Below are positions 1-6,099 of a stretch of DNA of 7,130 bases, one piece after another. The translations under genes were made by a program, and so were the position numbers. The stretch's first letter is position 1. Every line of letters starts with the position of its first letter. The notes beneath the pieces are model-generated. The model saw only the letters and a list, made by a program, of their open reading frames with translations. It had not been told where the DNA came from and searched no databases. Source of the stretch: RH-AL1 sp964247745 (lineage in GTDB: Bacteria; Pseudomonadota; Alphaproteobacteria; Rhizobiales; Beijerinckiaceae); contig CAXTVT010000123.1 of the NCBI GenBank assembly GCA_964247745.1, positions 1 through 7,130 on the forward strand. Direction: 5' to 3'.

Positions 1-768
1 ATGACCGACACGCCAGCCACCCGCCCGCCTGACCCCTGGACGCGCCTGCGCGCCGCCACGAACGCGCGCATCGGGCTCGAGCGGGCCGGCGACGCCCTGC
101 GCACGCGCGACGTTCTCGCCTTCCAGCTGGCGCACGGCCGCGCCCGCGATGCCGTGCACGCGCCGCTCGACGTCGAGGCTCTCGCCGCCGCGCTGGCCGG
201 CGAGCCGGTGGTCGTCCGCAGCCGCGCGCCCGATCGCGAAACCTACCTGCGGCGCCCCGACCTCGGGCGGCGACTCGACCCGGCCTGCCTGCCCCGGCTG
301 ACCGCCGGCGATCACGACCTCGTCTTCGTCGTCGCCGACGGCCTCTCGGCGACGGCGGTGCAGCGGCACGCCGCGACGCTGCTCTCCGCCAGCCTGGCGC
401 GCCTCGTCGGCTGGCGCATCGCACCGGTCGTCATCGCGACCCAGGCCCGCGTGGCGCTCGGCGACGAGATTGCGGCGTACCTCGGCGCGCGGCTCTGCGC
501 GATGGTGATCGGCGAGCGGCCGGGCCTGACCGTCGCCGACAGCCTCGGGATCTATCTGACCTGGGAGCCGCGGATCGGCCGGCGCGACTCCGAGCGCAAC
601 TGCCTCTCCAACATCCATCCCGCCGGGTTCGACCCCGAGGCGGCAGCGGCCAAGCTGGCCTGGCTGTTGCGCGAGGCGCGGGCGCGACAGCTCACCGGCG
701 TGGGCTTGAAGGATGATATGGCGCTGCCGGCCAACGAGCGCGCCGGGTTCTTCTCCACTCCGACTTGA
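1..768 (+). CDS. eutC: Ethanolamine ammonia-lyase small subunit EutC
   Basis: EutC is the small subunit of the adenosylcobalamin-dependent lyase that turns ethanolamine into acetaldehyde and ammonia in the cytoplasm; it works only with the large subunit EutB. The 255-residue product shows family-typical stretches: ARIGLERAG (22-30), DVLAFQLAHGRARDAVH (37-53), VADGLSA (111-117), GERPGL (171-176), DSLGIYLTWEP (180-190) and ERNCLSNIHPAGF (198-210). It is shorter than the enterobacterial protein (about 295 residues), mainly through a short N-terminal region, as I recall for alphaproteobacterial forms. The ATG sits at the first base of the window, so its ribosome binding site and the expected upstream eutB cannot be seen. 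The C-terminal tail after LTGVGLKDD (231-239) is unremarkable in sequence, and the stop codon lies one base before the first unit of a repeat array. Identity is confident; the exact start is likely but unproven. Confidence 0.95.
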   Translation: MTDTPATRPPDPWTRLRAATNARIGLERAGDALRTRDVLAFQLAHGRARDAVHAPLDVEALAAALAGEPVVVRSRAPDRETYLRRPDLGRRLDPACLPRLTAGDHDLVFVVADGLSATAVQRHAATLLSASLARLVGWRIAPVVIATQARVALGDEIAAYLGARLCAMVIGERPGLTVADSLGIYLTWEPRIGRRDSERNCLSNIHPAGFDPEAAAAKLAWLLREARARQLTGVGLKDDMALPANERAGFFSTPT

Positions 769-831
769 ATGTCGCCGTTCGCTCACCGGAATTCGGGGCA
801 TGTCGCGGAACGCGGCCTTGGGAGGGTTTCG

Positions 832-849
832 TGTCGCGGTACCGCGACA
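832..849. repeat. Perfect 18-bp palindrome TGTCGCGGTACCGCGACA
   Basis: The two 9-base arms 832-840 and 841-849 are exact reverse complements with no spacer. The palindrome forms the start of the third unit of the 31-32 bp array. A gapless palindrome makes a poor RNA hairpin but a good binding site for a dimeric DNA-binding protein, or a recombination end. No T-run follows it, so it is not a terminator. Confidence 0.7.
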
Positions 850-869
850 TGGGCCGGCTCGAATGTCGA

Positions 870-907
870 CGAACCCTGACATTGGCAGGGCGGAATGTCA
901 GGGCTCG
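870..907. repeat. 14-bp inverted repeat with 10-bp spacer
   Basis: The arms CGAACCCTGACATT (870-883) and AATGTCAGGGCTCG (894-907) pair at 13 of 14 positions; the central 10 pairs, 874-883 with 894-903, are perfect. The right arm overlaps the fifth TGTC unit of the array. As RNA it would form a stable stem with a 10-base loop, but no T-tract follows on either side, so intrinsic termination is unlikely. It fits an insertion-element end or a dimer-binding site. Confidence 0.6.
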
Positions 908-947
908 CGGCAATCGCCCTCCGCGGTATCGAAGCCGAAACAACGAC

Positions 948-979
948 TTGACTTAGGCTTTTGTACCCAAAATTATAAT
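948..979 (+). promoter_or_regulatory. AT-rich promoter-like island
   Basis: TTGACT (948-953) and TATAAT (974-979) are close to the sigma-70 consensus, within an AT-rich stretch that contrasts with the GC-rich surroundings. The 20-bp spacer is longer than the usual 16-18 bp, which weakens the call. It points right, into the 3' end of the minus-strand VOC gene, with no plus-strand gene to serve before leuC, so transcription from it would be antisense. It may be a leftover of the element that carried the neighbouring repeats. Confidence 0.2.
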
Positions 980-992
980 GCGTGTCGAAGGC

Positions 993-1394
993 TCAGCCCA
1001 GTGGCGCGTTGAGGATCCAGCGGTGACCGAACGGGTCGCGGAAGGTGGCGAGACGGGTGCCCCAGAACGAGTTGGTCGGCTGGGTCTCGGCCTTGCCGCC
1101 GAAGCTGGTCGCCTTGGTGAAGGTGTCGTCGACCTCCTTGGCGACGTTCAGTTCGAGGCTGACCGACATGGTCACCGGCTCGCCGGGAATGCCGATCCGG
1201 GTCTGGCCGAACTCCGGGAAGGCGTCGGCCAGCATCACCGAGCCGCCGTTGATGCGCAGCTCGCAGTGGAGGATGCGCAGGCCGTCGAGTGCCGGCATGA
1301 AGGCCACCTGCTCGGCGGCGAACACGGACTTGTAGAAGGCGATGGCGGCGAGCGCCGGCGAGGCGGTGAGATAGGGCGCGACGGCCTGGCGCAT
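993..1394 (-). CDS. VOC-family (PhnB/glyoxalase-like) protein
   Basis: A 133-residue single-domain protein of the vicinal-oxygen-chelate superfamily, closest in appearance to the PhnB-like branch. The pattern is typical: VAPYLTASPALAAIAFYKSV (5-24) for the first beta-alpha unit, a central ILHCELRINGGSVMLAD (41-57) with a possible metal-ligand His43, and the closing TFRDPFGHRWILN (117-129). Members usually form dimers and include dioxygenases, antibiotic-binding proteins and many without known substrate, so no reaction is assigned. The ATG at 1394 is chosen because the family normally starts just before this 'PYL' motif, and an AAGGA lies 10 bases upstream of it. The open frame continues far upstream through leuC antisense but has no family match there. 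An alternative GTG start some 17 codons earlier is possible. The gene is divergent from leuC and seems monocistronic. Confidence 0.88.
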   Translation of the reverse strand: MRQAVAPYLTASPALAAIAFYKSVFAAEQVAFMPALDGLRILHCELRINGGSVMLADAFPEFGQTRIGIPGEPVTMSVSLELNVAKEVDDTFTKATSFGGKAETQPTNSFWGTRLATFRDPFGHRWILNAPLG

Positions 1395-1401
1395 TGGCGG
1401 C

Positions 1402-1494
1402 TTGTCCTTGTTGCTCTTTTCCCGCGGCTTCGTTGCGCGTAACACGACCGCTCTGACCTTTGGAAGCCACCTCACCCCATGGACGGGACGATGA
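1402..1494 (+). promoter_or_regulatory. Possible leucine-rich leader ORF before leuC
   Basis: A 30-codon frame beginning at a TTG (1402) reads M-S-L-L-L-F if TTG is the start, and contains further Leu codons at positions 18 and 24. Its TGA (1492-1494) overlaps the second candidate leuC ATG (1491) in an ATGA. Leu codon runs before leucine genes recall attenuation leaders. Against it: non-ATG start, no visible ribosome binding site, no seen terminator hairpin, and it overlaps the divergent VOC upstream region. This is a weak candidate, recorded because of its position. Confidence 0.12.
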
Positions 1495-2897
1495 CCGCGC
1501 CGCGCACGCTCTACGACAAGATCTGGGACGATCACGTGATCGAGGCGCAGGCGGACGGCACGGCGCTGCTCTACATCGATCGGCACCTGGTCCACGAGGT
1601 GACGAGCCCGCAGGCGTTCGAGGGGCTGCGCATGGCGGGGCGCAAGGTGCATTCGCCCGAGCGCACCCTGGCGGTAGTGGACCACAACGTGCCGACGACC
1701 GATCGCTCGCTGCCGATCGAGGATCCCGACAGCCGGTTGCAGATCGAGACGCTGGCCGCCAACGTCGCGGAATTCGGCGTCGAGTATTTCGACCAGTTCG
1801 ACCGGCGCCAGGGTATCGTCCACATGATCGGCCCCGAGCAGGGCTTCACCCTGCCCGGCAGCACCATCGTCTGCGGCGATTCCCACACCGCGACCCACGG
1901 CGCCTTCGGGGCGCTGGCCTGGGGCATCGGCACCTCGGAGGTCGAGCACGTCCTCGCGACGCAGACGCTGGTGCAGAAGAAGGCCCGCAACATGCGGGTG
2001 CTGGTCGAGGGCACGGCGGCGCCCGGCGTCACCGCCAAGGACATCATCCTCGCGATCATCGGCGAGATCGGCACCGCCGGCGGCACCGGCCACGTCATCG
2101 AATACGCCGGCGAGGCGATCCGCGCCCTCTCGCTCGAGGGCCGCATGACCGTGTGCAACATGTCGATCGAGGGCGGCGCGCGGGCCGGCATGGTCGCGCC
2201 GGACGACAAGACCTTCGCCTATCTCGAGGGCAAGCCGCGCGCGCCGAAGGGCGAGGCGTTCGACAGGGCCGTCGCCTACTGGCGCACGCTGTTCACCGAC
2301 CAGGGAGCGCACTGGGACAAGGAGGTGACGCTCGACGCCGCCAACCTGTCGCCGATCGTGTCCTGGGGCACCAGCCCGCAGGACGTGATCACCGTCGCCG
2401 GCATGGTGCCGCACCCCGAGGACGCGCTCGACGAGAGCAAGCGCGCCGCGATCCGCCGCGCGCTCGACTACATGGGCCTGAAGGGCGGCGAGAAGATCAC
2501 CGACATCGCGCTCGACAAGGTGTTCATCGGCTCCTGCACCAACGGCCGCATCGAGGACCTGCGGGCCGCCGCCGCCATCGTCGCCGGCCGCAAGGTCGCC
2601 GAGCAGGTCGAGGCGATGGTCGTGCCGGGCTCGGGCCTCGTGAAGGCCCAGGCCGAGGCCGAGGGGCTCGACCGCGTGTTCCGCGACGCCGGCTTCGAGT
2701 GGCGCGAGCCGGGCTGCTCGATGTGCCTGGGCATGAACCCGGACAAGCTGCGCCCGGAGCAGCGCTGCGCCTCCACCTCCAACCGCAACTTCGAGGGGCG
2801 CCAGGGGCCGCGAGGACGCACCCATCTGGTGTCGCCGCAGATGGCGGCGGCGGCCGCGATCGCCGGACGCTTCGTGGATGTGCGCGAGTGGGGCTGA
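1479..2897 (+). CDS. leuC: 3-isopropylmalate dehydratase large subunit LeuC
   Basis: LeuC, with the small subunit LeuD, isomerises 2-isopropylmalate to 3-isopropylmalate in leucine biosynthesis, an aconitase-type reaction in the cytoplasm. The 472-residue length fits the family (E. coli 466). The three [4Fe-4S] ligands are Cys353 in GSCTNGRIEDLR and Cys413/Cys416 in GCSMCLGMNPD. Other hallmarks are TLYDKIWDDH near the N-terminus, LVHEVTSPQAFEGLR, VCGDSHTATHGAFGALAWGI (from Cys132), and NRNFEGRQG near the C-terminus. Nothing essential is missing. Two starts compete: ATG 1479 (GGAAG 12 bases upstream) and ATG 1491, which gives MTAPRTLYDKIW and is common among relatives; neither has a strong ribosome binding site. 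leuD is not next to it, which is usual in many alphaproteobacteria where the two subunit genes are apart. Homoaconitase or citraconate-type activity cannot be excluded from this subunit alone, but the sequence looks like ordinary LeuC. Confidence 0.96.
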   Translation: MDGTMTAPRTLYDKIWDDHVIEAQADGTALLYIDRHLVHEVTSPQAFEGLRMAGRKVHSPERTLAVVDHNVPTTDRSLPIEDPDSRLQIETLAANVAEFGVEYFDQFDRRQGIVHMIGPEQGFTLPGSTIVCGDSHTATHGAFGALAWGIGTSEVEHVLATQTLVQKKARNMRVLVEGTAAPGVTAKDIILAIIGEIGTAGGTGHVIEYAGEAIRALSLEGRMTVCNMSIEGGARAGMVAPDDKTFAYLEGKPRAPKGEAFDRAVAYWRTLFTDQGAHWDKEVTLDAANLSPIVSWGTSPQDVITVAGMVPHPEDALDESKRAAIRRALDYMGLKGGEKITDIALDKVFIGSCTNGRIEDLRAAAAIVAGRKVAEQVEAMVVPGSGLVKAQAEAEGLDRVFRDAGFEWREPGCSMCLGMNPDKLRPEQRCASTSNRNFEGRQGPRGRTHLVSPQMAAAAAIAGRFVDVREWG

Positions 2898-3187
2898 GGA
2901 GTACAGCGCCGGCCGGTCGTGCCAGCATCGGCCTCGGCGCCGACTGGTTGCACGCCAAATCATCGGTGCTGATGGGGCTCCTTTCGATTATCGTGCTCGA
3001 CGAGTTAGCGTCCCTCACCGATCCGCTGCACCGGGATATCCGTCGCCTGAAGGCAATCCGAGGTGCGACGTCCCATCCCAGTTTCGCCGTGGGGAGAGCC
3101 TTCTGCCGGATATGGTCGTGACAAGGCTGCCACGATCGGGGGCTACTGCTGGCCGCGTTCTTCGCTTTTGGTTCGGACATCGTCGGG
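2898..3187. other. 290-bp gap without a convincing gene
   Basis: Between the leuC stop and the hydrolase start I see no recognisable protein, RNA or mobile element. A 49-codon frame starting at ATG 2972 lacks a ribosome binding site and any known motif. The middle part (about 2955-3010) is somewhat less GC-rich than the flanks. No clear intrinsic terminator for leuC and no clear sigma-70 promoter for the hydrolase were found, though the latter must lie here if the gene is expressed on its own. Confidence 0.5.
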
Positions 3188-4069
3188 ATGGCCCACGAGA
3201 TCACGTCACGCACCATCCAGGCCAACGGCCTCTCCTTTGCCGTCGATGAATGCGGCGAGGGCGAGAATATCGCCCTGCTGCTCCATGGATTTCCGGAAGC
3301 CCGCTTCTCCTGGCGTCATCAGCTCCCGGCCCTCGCCGCGCTGGGCTGGCGCGCGGTGGCGCCGGACCTGCGCGGCTACGGCGGCTCGTCGCGCCCGCGA
3401 GACCGCGACGCCTACGCGATCGATCATCTCGTCGAGGACGCCGCTGCACTGTTCGACGCGCTCGGCGCGCGACGCCGTCTCCTGATCGGCCATGATTGGG
3501 GCGCGGCGATCGCCTGGGCCTTCGCCATCCGCCGAGCTCGTGCGCTCGACGGGCTCATCGTCATGAACGTCCCGCATCCCACCGTCTTCGGCCGCGTGCT
3601 CCGCGCCTCGTGGCGGCAGAAGCGGCGCTCCTGGTACATCGCGTTCTTTCAGCTGCCATGGCTGCCGGAGAAGGCGCTGACCGCTGGCGGCGCGCGCGCC
3701 GTGGAGCGCGCCTTCATCGGCATGGCGCGCAACCCGGACGCCTTTCCTCCGGAAGTGCTCGCCCGCTACCGCGACAACGCGCTGGCGCCGGGAGCCGCGA
3801 CGGCGATGATCAACTACTACCGCGCCAACGTCGGACTCCTGAACCGGGCCGCTGTCGTGGAGCCCGTGCGCGTGCCGACGCTGATGATCTGGGGCGAGCA
3901 CGACAGCGCGCTGGGCATCGAAATGACCGAGGGCTACGACGGCCTCGTCGACGATTGGACCCTGGTGCGGCTGCCGCAGGCTTCGCACTGGGTGCAGCAG
4001 GATGCACCCGACGCCGTCAACGCGGCGATGCGCCGGTGGCTCGGCGACAAGATCGGATCTCTCGCCTGA
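3188..4069 (+). CDS. Alpha/beta hydrolase, epoxide-hydrolase-like
   Basis: A 293-residue cytoplasmic alpha/beta-hydrolase-fold enzyme of the epoxide hydrolase / haloalkane dehalogenase group. Visible motifs are the oxyanion HGFPE (33-37), the nucleophile elbow GHDWGA with Asp103, the acid Asp239 in IWGEHDS, and the base His267 in QASHWVQ. The cap region offers Tyr150 (SWYIAFFQLPWLPE) and Tyr210/Tyr211 (MINYYRAN), matching the two tyrosines that activate the epoxide oxygen in soluble epoxide hydrolases. An Asp nucleophile argues against an ordinary Ser esterase, and HGFPE plus the cap tyrosines favour epoxide hydrolysis to a diol over dehalogenation; this is inference and the substrate is unknown. 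There is no signal peptide. The ATG is the first in frame and begins six residues before the family-typical N-terminal strand; no good ribosome binding site precedes it. It is followed 125 bp later by a quinone oxidoreductase-like gene on the same strand. Confidence 0.92.
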   Translation: MAHEITSRTIQANGLSFAVDECGEGENIALLLHGFPEARFSWRHQLPALAALGWRAVAPDLRGYGGSSRPRDRDAYAIDHLVEDAAALFDALGARRRLLIGHDWGAAIAWAFAIRRARALDGLIVMNVPHPTVFGRVLRASWRQKRRSWYIAFFQLPWLPEKALTAGGARAVERAFIGMARNPDAFPPEVLARYRDNALAPGAATAMINYYRANVGLLNRAAVVEPVRVPTLMIWGEHDSALGIEMTEGYDGLVDDWTLVRLPQASHWVQQDAPDAVNAAMRRWLGDKIGSLA

Positions 4070-4194
4070 GCCTCGTGGTCCGCGGGTCCGTGCGCGTCGA
4101 CCGGCCGAACGCGATGTCCGCCGGGATCGATGCCGGTGAACCTCGACTTTTGACCCATCTGGCGACGTCGCGGCGCGCTTGATACGGCAGCGCC

Positions 4195-5193
4195 ATGAAA
4201 GCCCTGATCTCGACCAGCCCCGGCGGCCCCGATACTTTGACCCTCGCCGATTGGCCGGAGCCGCAACCGGATCGCGGCGAGATCCGGCTGGCGGTGCGCG
4301 CCTGCGGGGTGAACTTTCCGGACTCGCTCATCATCGCCGACAAGTACCAGGTGCGACCGCCGCGGCCTTTCGCGCCGGGCGCGGAAATCGCGGGCGTGGT
4401 GGATGCCGTCGGCGAGGGCGTCGATGCGACGCTCGTCGGCCGCCGCATGATCGGCTTCATCGGTCACGGCGGCATGGCCGAGAAGGTCGTGCTACCGCTC
4501 GCCCGCGCCGTGCCCATGCCGAACGCCATGGCCTTCGACGTCGCCGCCGCGCTGATCCTGACCTACGCCACCTCCTACCACGCGCTCGTCGACCGCGCCG
4601 CGCTGAAGGCCGGCGAGACCCTGCTGGTTCTGGGCGCAGCGGGTGGCGTCGGCCTCGCCGCCGTGGAGATCGGCAAGGCCTTGGGCGCGCGCGTCGTCGC
4701 CGCCGCATCGAGCCGGGAGAAGCTGGATCTTGCGCTGGCCCACGGCGCCGACGGCGGGGTCGTCTATCCCGCGGGTCCCTTCGATGACGGCGGCCGGAAG
4801 GCGCTCTCGGCGCTGTTCAAAGGCGCCGTCGGCGAGGGCGGCGCCGACGTGGTCTACGATCCCGTCGGCGGCGACTACACCGAGGCGGCGCTGCGCGCGA
4901 TCGCCTGGGACGGCAGGCTCCTGGTGGTCGGCTTCCCCGCCGGCATTCCGAAGCTCGCGCTCAACCTGACGCTCCTGAAGAGCTGCCAGGTCTGCGGCGT
5001 GTTCTGGGGCGCTTTCGCCGCGCGCGACCCGAACCGCAACGCAGGCAACATCGCCGCGCTGATGGCGCTCTGGGCCAGCGGAGCGATCCGTCCGGCGATC
5101 CACGCCACCTATCCGCTGGAACGCGGCGGAGACGCCATCGCCGCCCTGGCCGAGCGGCGCGCCACCGGCAAGCTGGTCGTCACGCTCGGCTGA
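4195..5193 (+). CDS. NADPH:quinone oxidoreductase-like MDR enzyme
   Basis: A 332-residue medium-chain dehydrogenase/reductase of the zinc-independent quinone oxidoreductase type. The N-terminal GroES-like catalytic domain (about 1-120) has the family signature CGVNFPDSLI (38-47) and PGAEIAGVVDAVGEGV (61-76). The nucleotide-binding Rossmann domain carries LGAAGGVGLAAVEIGKALGA (146-165), followed by AAASSREKLDLA, the usual NADPH-type arrangement. The cysteines and histidines that bind catalytic and structural zinc in alcohol dehydrogenases are absent, as expected for this branch. The C-terminus RRATGKLVVTLG is typical. Members reduce quinones or enoyl/acrylyl thioesters and related electrophiles; which one applies here cannot be told. 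It could work with the neighbouring hydrolase in handling reactive compounds, but the 125-bp gap and lack of overlap make co-transcription uncertain. Its stop lies 6 bp from the stop of the convergent SGNH gene, leaving no room for a dedicated terminator. Confidence 0.92.
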   Translation: MKALISTSPGGPDTLTLADWPEPQPDRGEIRLAVRACGVNFPDSLIIADKYQVRPPRPFAPGAEIAGVVDAVGEGVDATLVGRRMIGFIGHGGMAEKVVLPLARAVPMPNAMAFDVAAALILTYATSYHALVDRAALKAGETLLVLGAAGGVGLAAVEIGKALGARVVAAASSREKLDLALAHGADGGVVYPAGPFDDGGRKALSALFKGAVGEGGADVVYDPVGGDYTEAALRAIAWDGRLLVVGFPAGIPKLALNLTLLKSCQVCGVFWGAFAARDPNRNAGNIAALMALWASGAIRPAIHATYPLERGGDAIAALAERRATGKLVVTLG

Positions 5194-5199
5194 CGGCGC

Positions 5200-6099
5200 T
5201 CAGTTGGGCGTGGTCACCGCCGGCTGCGAAGGCGTCGGCGCGCTCGGGCGAAACCGGCGCACGAAGAGGTTGGCGATCATGGCGCGGGCGACGTGCTCGG
5301 CCTGGCATTGCGTGCCGAGCTCGGACAGGTGGTAATTGTCGCTGGTCATCAGATGGACCTTGGCGCGGGTCTGCGAGATGAATTTCATCGCGTCGTAGCG
5401 CTTGACGTAGAGGATGCCTTCGTCCTTGGCGATCCTGTCGAGCGCGGCCTTGATCGCGAAGTAGCTCTCGTCGCGGGCGAAACGCGAGGTGTATTGCAGG
5501 CCGACCAGGACGACGTCGATGTCGTTGGACTTCAGCCAATCGATCGTCGACGTTACGATGTCGGTGAACTGCTCGGGATCGACGCGGGCGAGGGCGTCGT
5601 TGGTGCCGAGCTGCCAGAGCACCAGGTCCGGCTTGACCTCGGCCACTTCGCTGCGGATGCGGTCGGCCGACGTCTGCGCGACCTCGCCGCCGGTGCCGCG
5701 ATTGATGATGTCGACGTCGATCCCCTTCAGCGCGACCTTGAGCAGGTCCTCGAGCTGCAGCGGGTAGCTCTTCACGCCCGAGGTCACGCCCACCGTGTCC
5801 ATCGCCGCGGAACCGACGGCGAGGATCTCGAGCGTCTTGTGCTCGGCCAAAGCCTTGGCGACATTGGGCAGCGGGGCGTTGGCGGCGATATCGGCGGCCG
5901 GCGCCTCGCACGACGCGCTCAGCGCCGGTGGCGGCGCCACCGCGATCGGCGCCTCTTCCGCGCGAGTGGCGCCGGAAACGACACTCAGGACACCGGCGAC
6001 ACTCAGGACACCGGCGACGAAGACGCGGCCGGCCCGGCGACCGCAGGCGCGGCCGGCGCCGGAGCGCGGGTGGCATCGGTCTTCATGCGGGTACGCCAT
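5200..6099 (-). CDS. Secreted SGNH/GDSL-fold protein, atypical block I
   Basis: A 299-residue exported SGNH-fold protein. With the ATG at 6099, an Arg-rich 25-residue n-region is followed by a hydrophobic core (VFVAGVLSVAGVLSVVSGA, 26-44) and likely cleavage after TRA (47). Block II is NRGTGG (Gly135), block III GTND (165-168) and block V DNYH (254-257), giving the expected Asp and His. Block I reads ILAVGSAAM (92-100): where the family has G-x-Ser, this protein has G97-1, Ser97, then Ala98, so the usual nucleophile position seems to be Ala. The start is uncertain: only ATG 6099 or ATG 6111 is in frame, both inside the preceding OpgC-type gene, giving an overlap of at least 97 bp. An 18-bp tandem duplication lies in the signal peptide. 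Context suggests a periplasmic partner of the upstream acyltransferase; whether it hydrolyses, transfers or only binds acyl groups is open. A short Pro/Ser/Thr-rich tail ends the protein. Confidence 0.85.
   Translation of the reverse strand: MAYPHEDRCHPRSGAGRACGRRAGRVFVAGVLSVAGVLSVVSGATRAEEAPIAVAPPPALSASCEAPAADIAANAPLPNVAKALAEHKTLEILAVGSAAMDTVGVTSGVKSYPLQLEDLLKVALKGIDVDIINRGTGGEVAQTSADRIRSEVAEVKPDLVLWQLGTNDALARVDPEQFTDIVTSTIDWLKSNDIDVVLVGLQYTSRFARDESYFAIKAALDRIAKDEGILYVKRYDAMKFISQTRAKVHLMTSDNYHLSELGTQCQAEHVARAMIANLFVRRFRPSAPTPSQPAVTTPN
5979..6018. repeat. 18-bp tandem duplication in signal peptide region
   Basis: The unit ACTCAGGACACCGGCGAC occurs at 5983-6000 and again, identically, at 6001-6018, with four more matching bases at 5979-5982. 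On the minus strand it encodes VAGVLS twice in the hydrophobic core of the SGNH signal peptide. The copy at 6001-6018 also contains the stop codon (6003-6005) of the upstream OpgC-type gene. Being a multiple of three, gain or loss of a unit keeps the SGNH frame. Confidence 0.9.

Larger units (their letters stand above)
770..927. repeat. Degenerate tandem array with 31-32 bp period
   Basis: TGTC occurs at 770, 801, 832, 864 and 896, so the intervals are 31, 31, 32 and 32 bp, about three helical turns. Three of the five copies (770, 864, 896) are preceded by GAA. The units starting at 832 and 864 match at about 22 of 32 positions by eye, including a shared inverted GACAT near unit position 15. 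The first two units are more diverged. The array begins directly after the eutC stop. Regularly spaced terminal repeats of this kind are known as transposase-binding sites at the ends of IS21-family elements, but no transposase gene is visible here. A set of regulator-binding sites on one face of the helix is the alternative. The periodicity is seen directly; the origin is inference. Confidence 0.6.

Noticed and set aside
770..927. CRISPR-like array because of the 31-32 bp spacing
   Set aside because: Units are diverged, only a four-base core is constant, and there is no alternation of identical repeats with unique spacers and no cas gene.
931..961. Possible terminator: AAGCC (932-936) with GGCTT (956-960) followed by Ts
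   Set aside because: Only five base pairs with a 19-base loop; too weak to call a terminator.
993..2963. 656-codon open frame on the minus strand covering leuC antisense and the VOC gene
   Set aside because: Only the last 133 codons match a family. The rest is His/Arg/Ala/Asp-rich antisense of leuC, which stays open because of high GC at third codon positions.
1460..3121. Long plus-strand frame overlapping leuC in another phase
   Set aside because: Arg/Gly/His-rich composition with no motif, fully overlapped by the well-supported leuC. Its extension past 2897 is also unrecognised.
2972..3121. 49-codon frame starting MGLLSIIVLDELASL
   Set aside because: No ribosome binding site, no known family, and it lies at the end of a longer shadow frame; not enough support for a gene.
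4150..4185. TTGACC followed by TGATAC before the quinone oxidoreductase gene
   Set aside because: The spacer is about 24 bp, far from the usual 16-18 bp, so it is not supported as a sigma-70 promoter.
5194..5199. Bidirectional terminator between the convergent reductase and SGNH genes
   Set aside because: Only 6 bp separate the stops and I saw no hairpin with flanking A/T runs around them.
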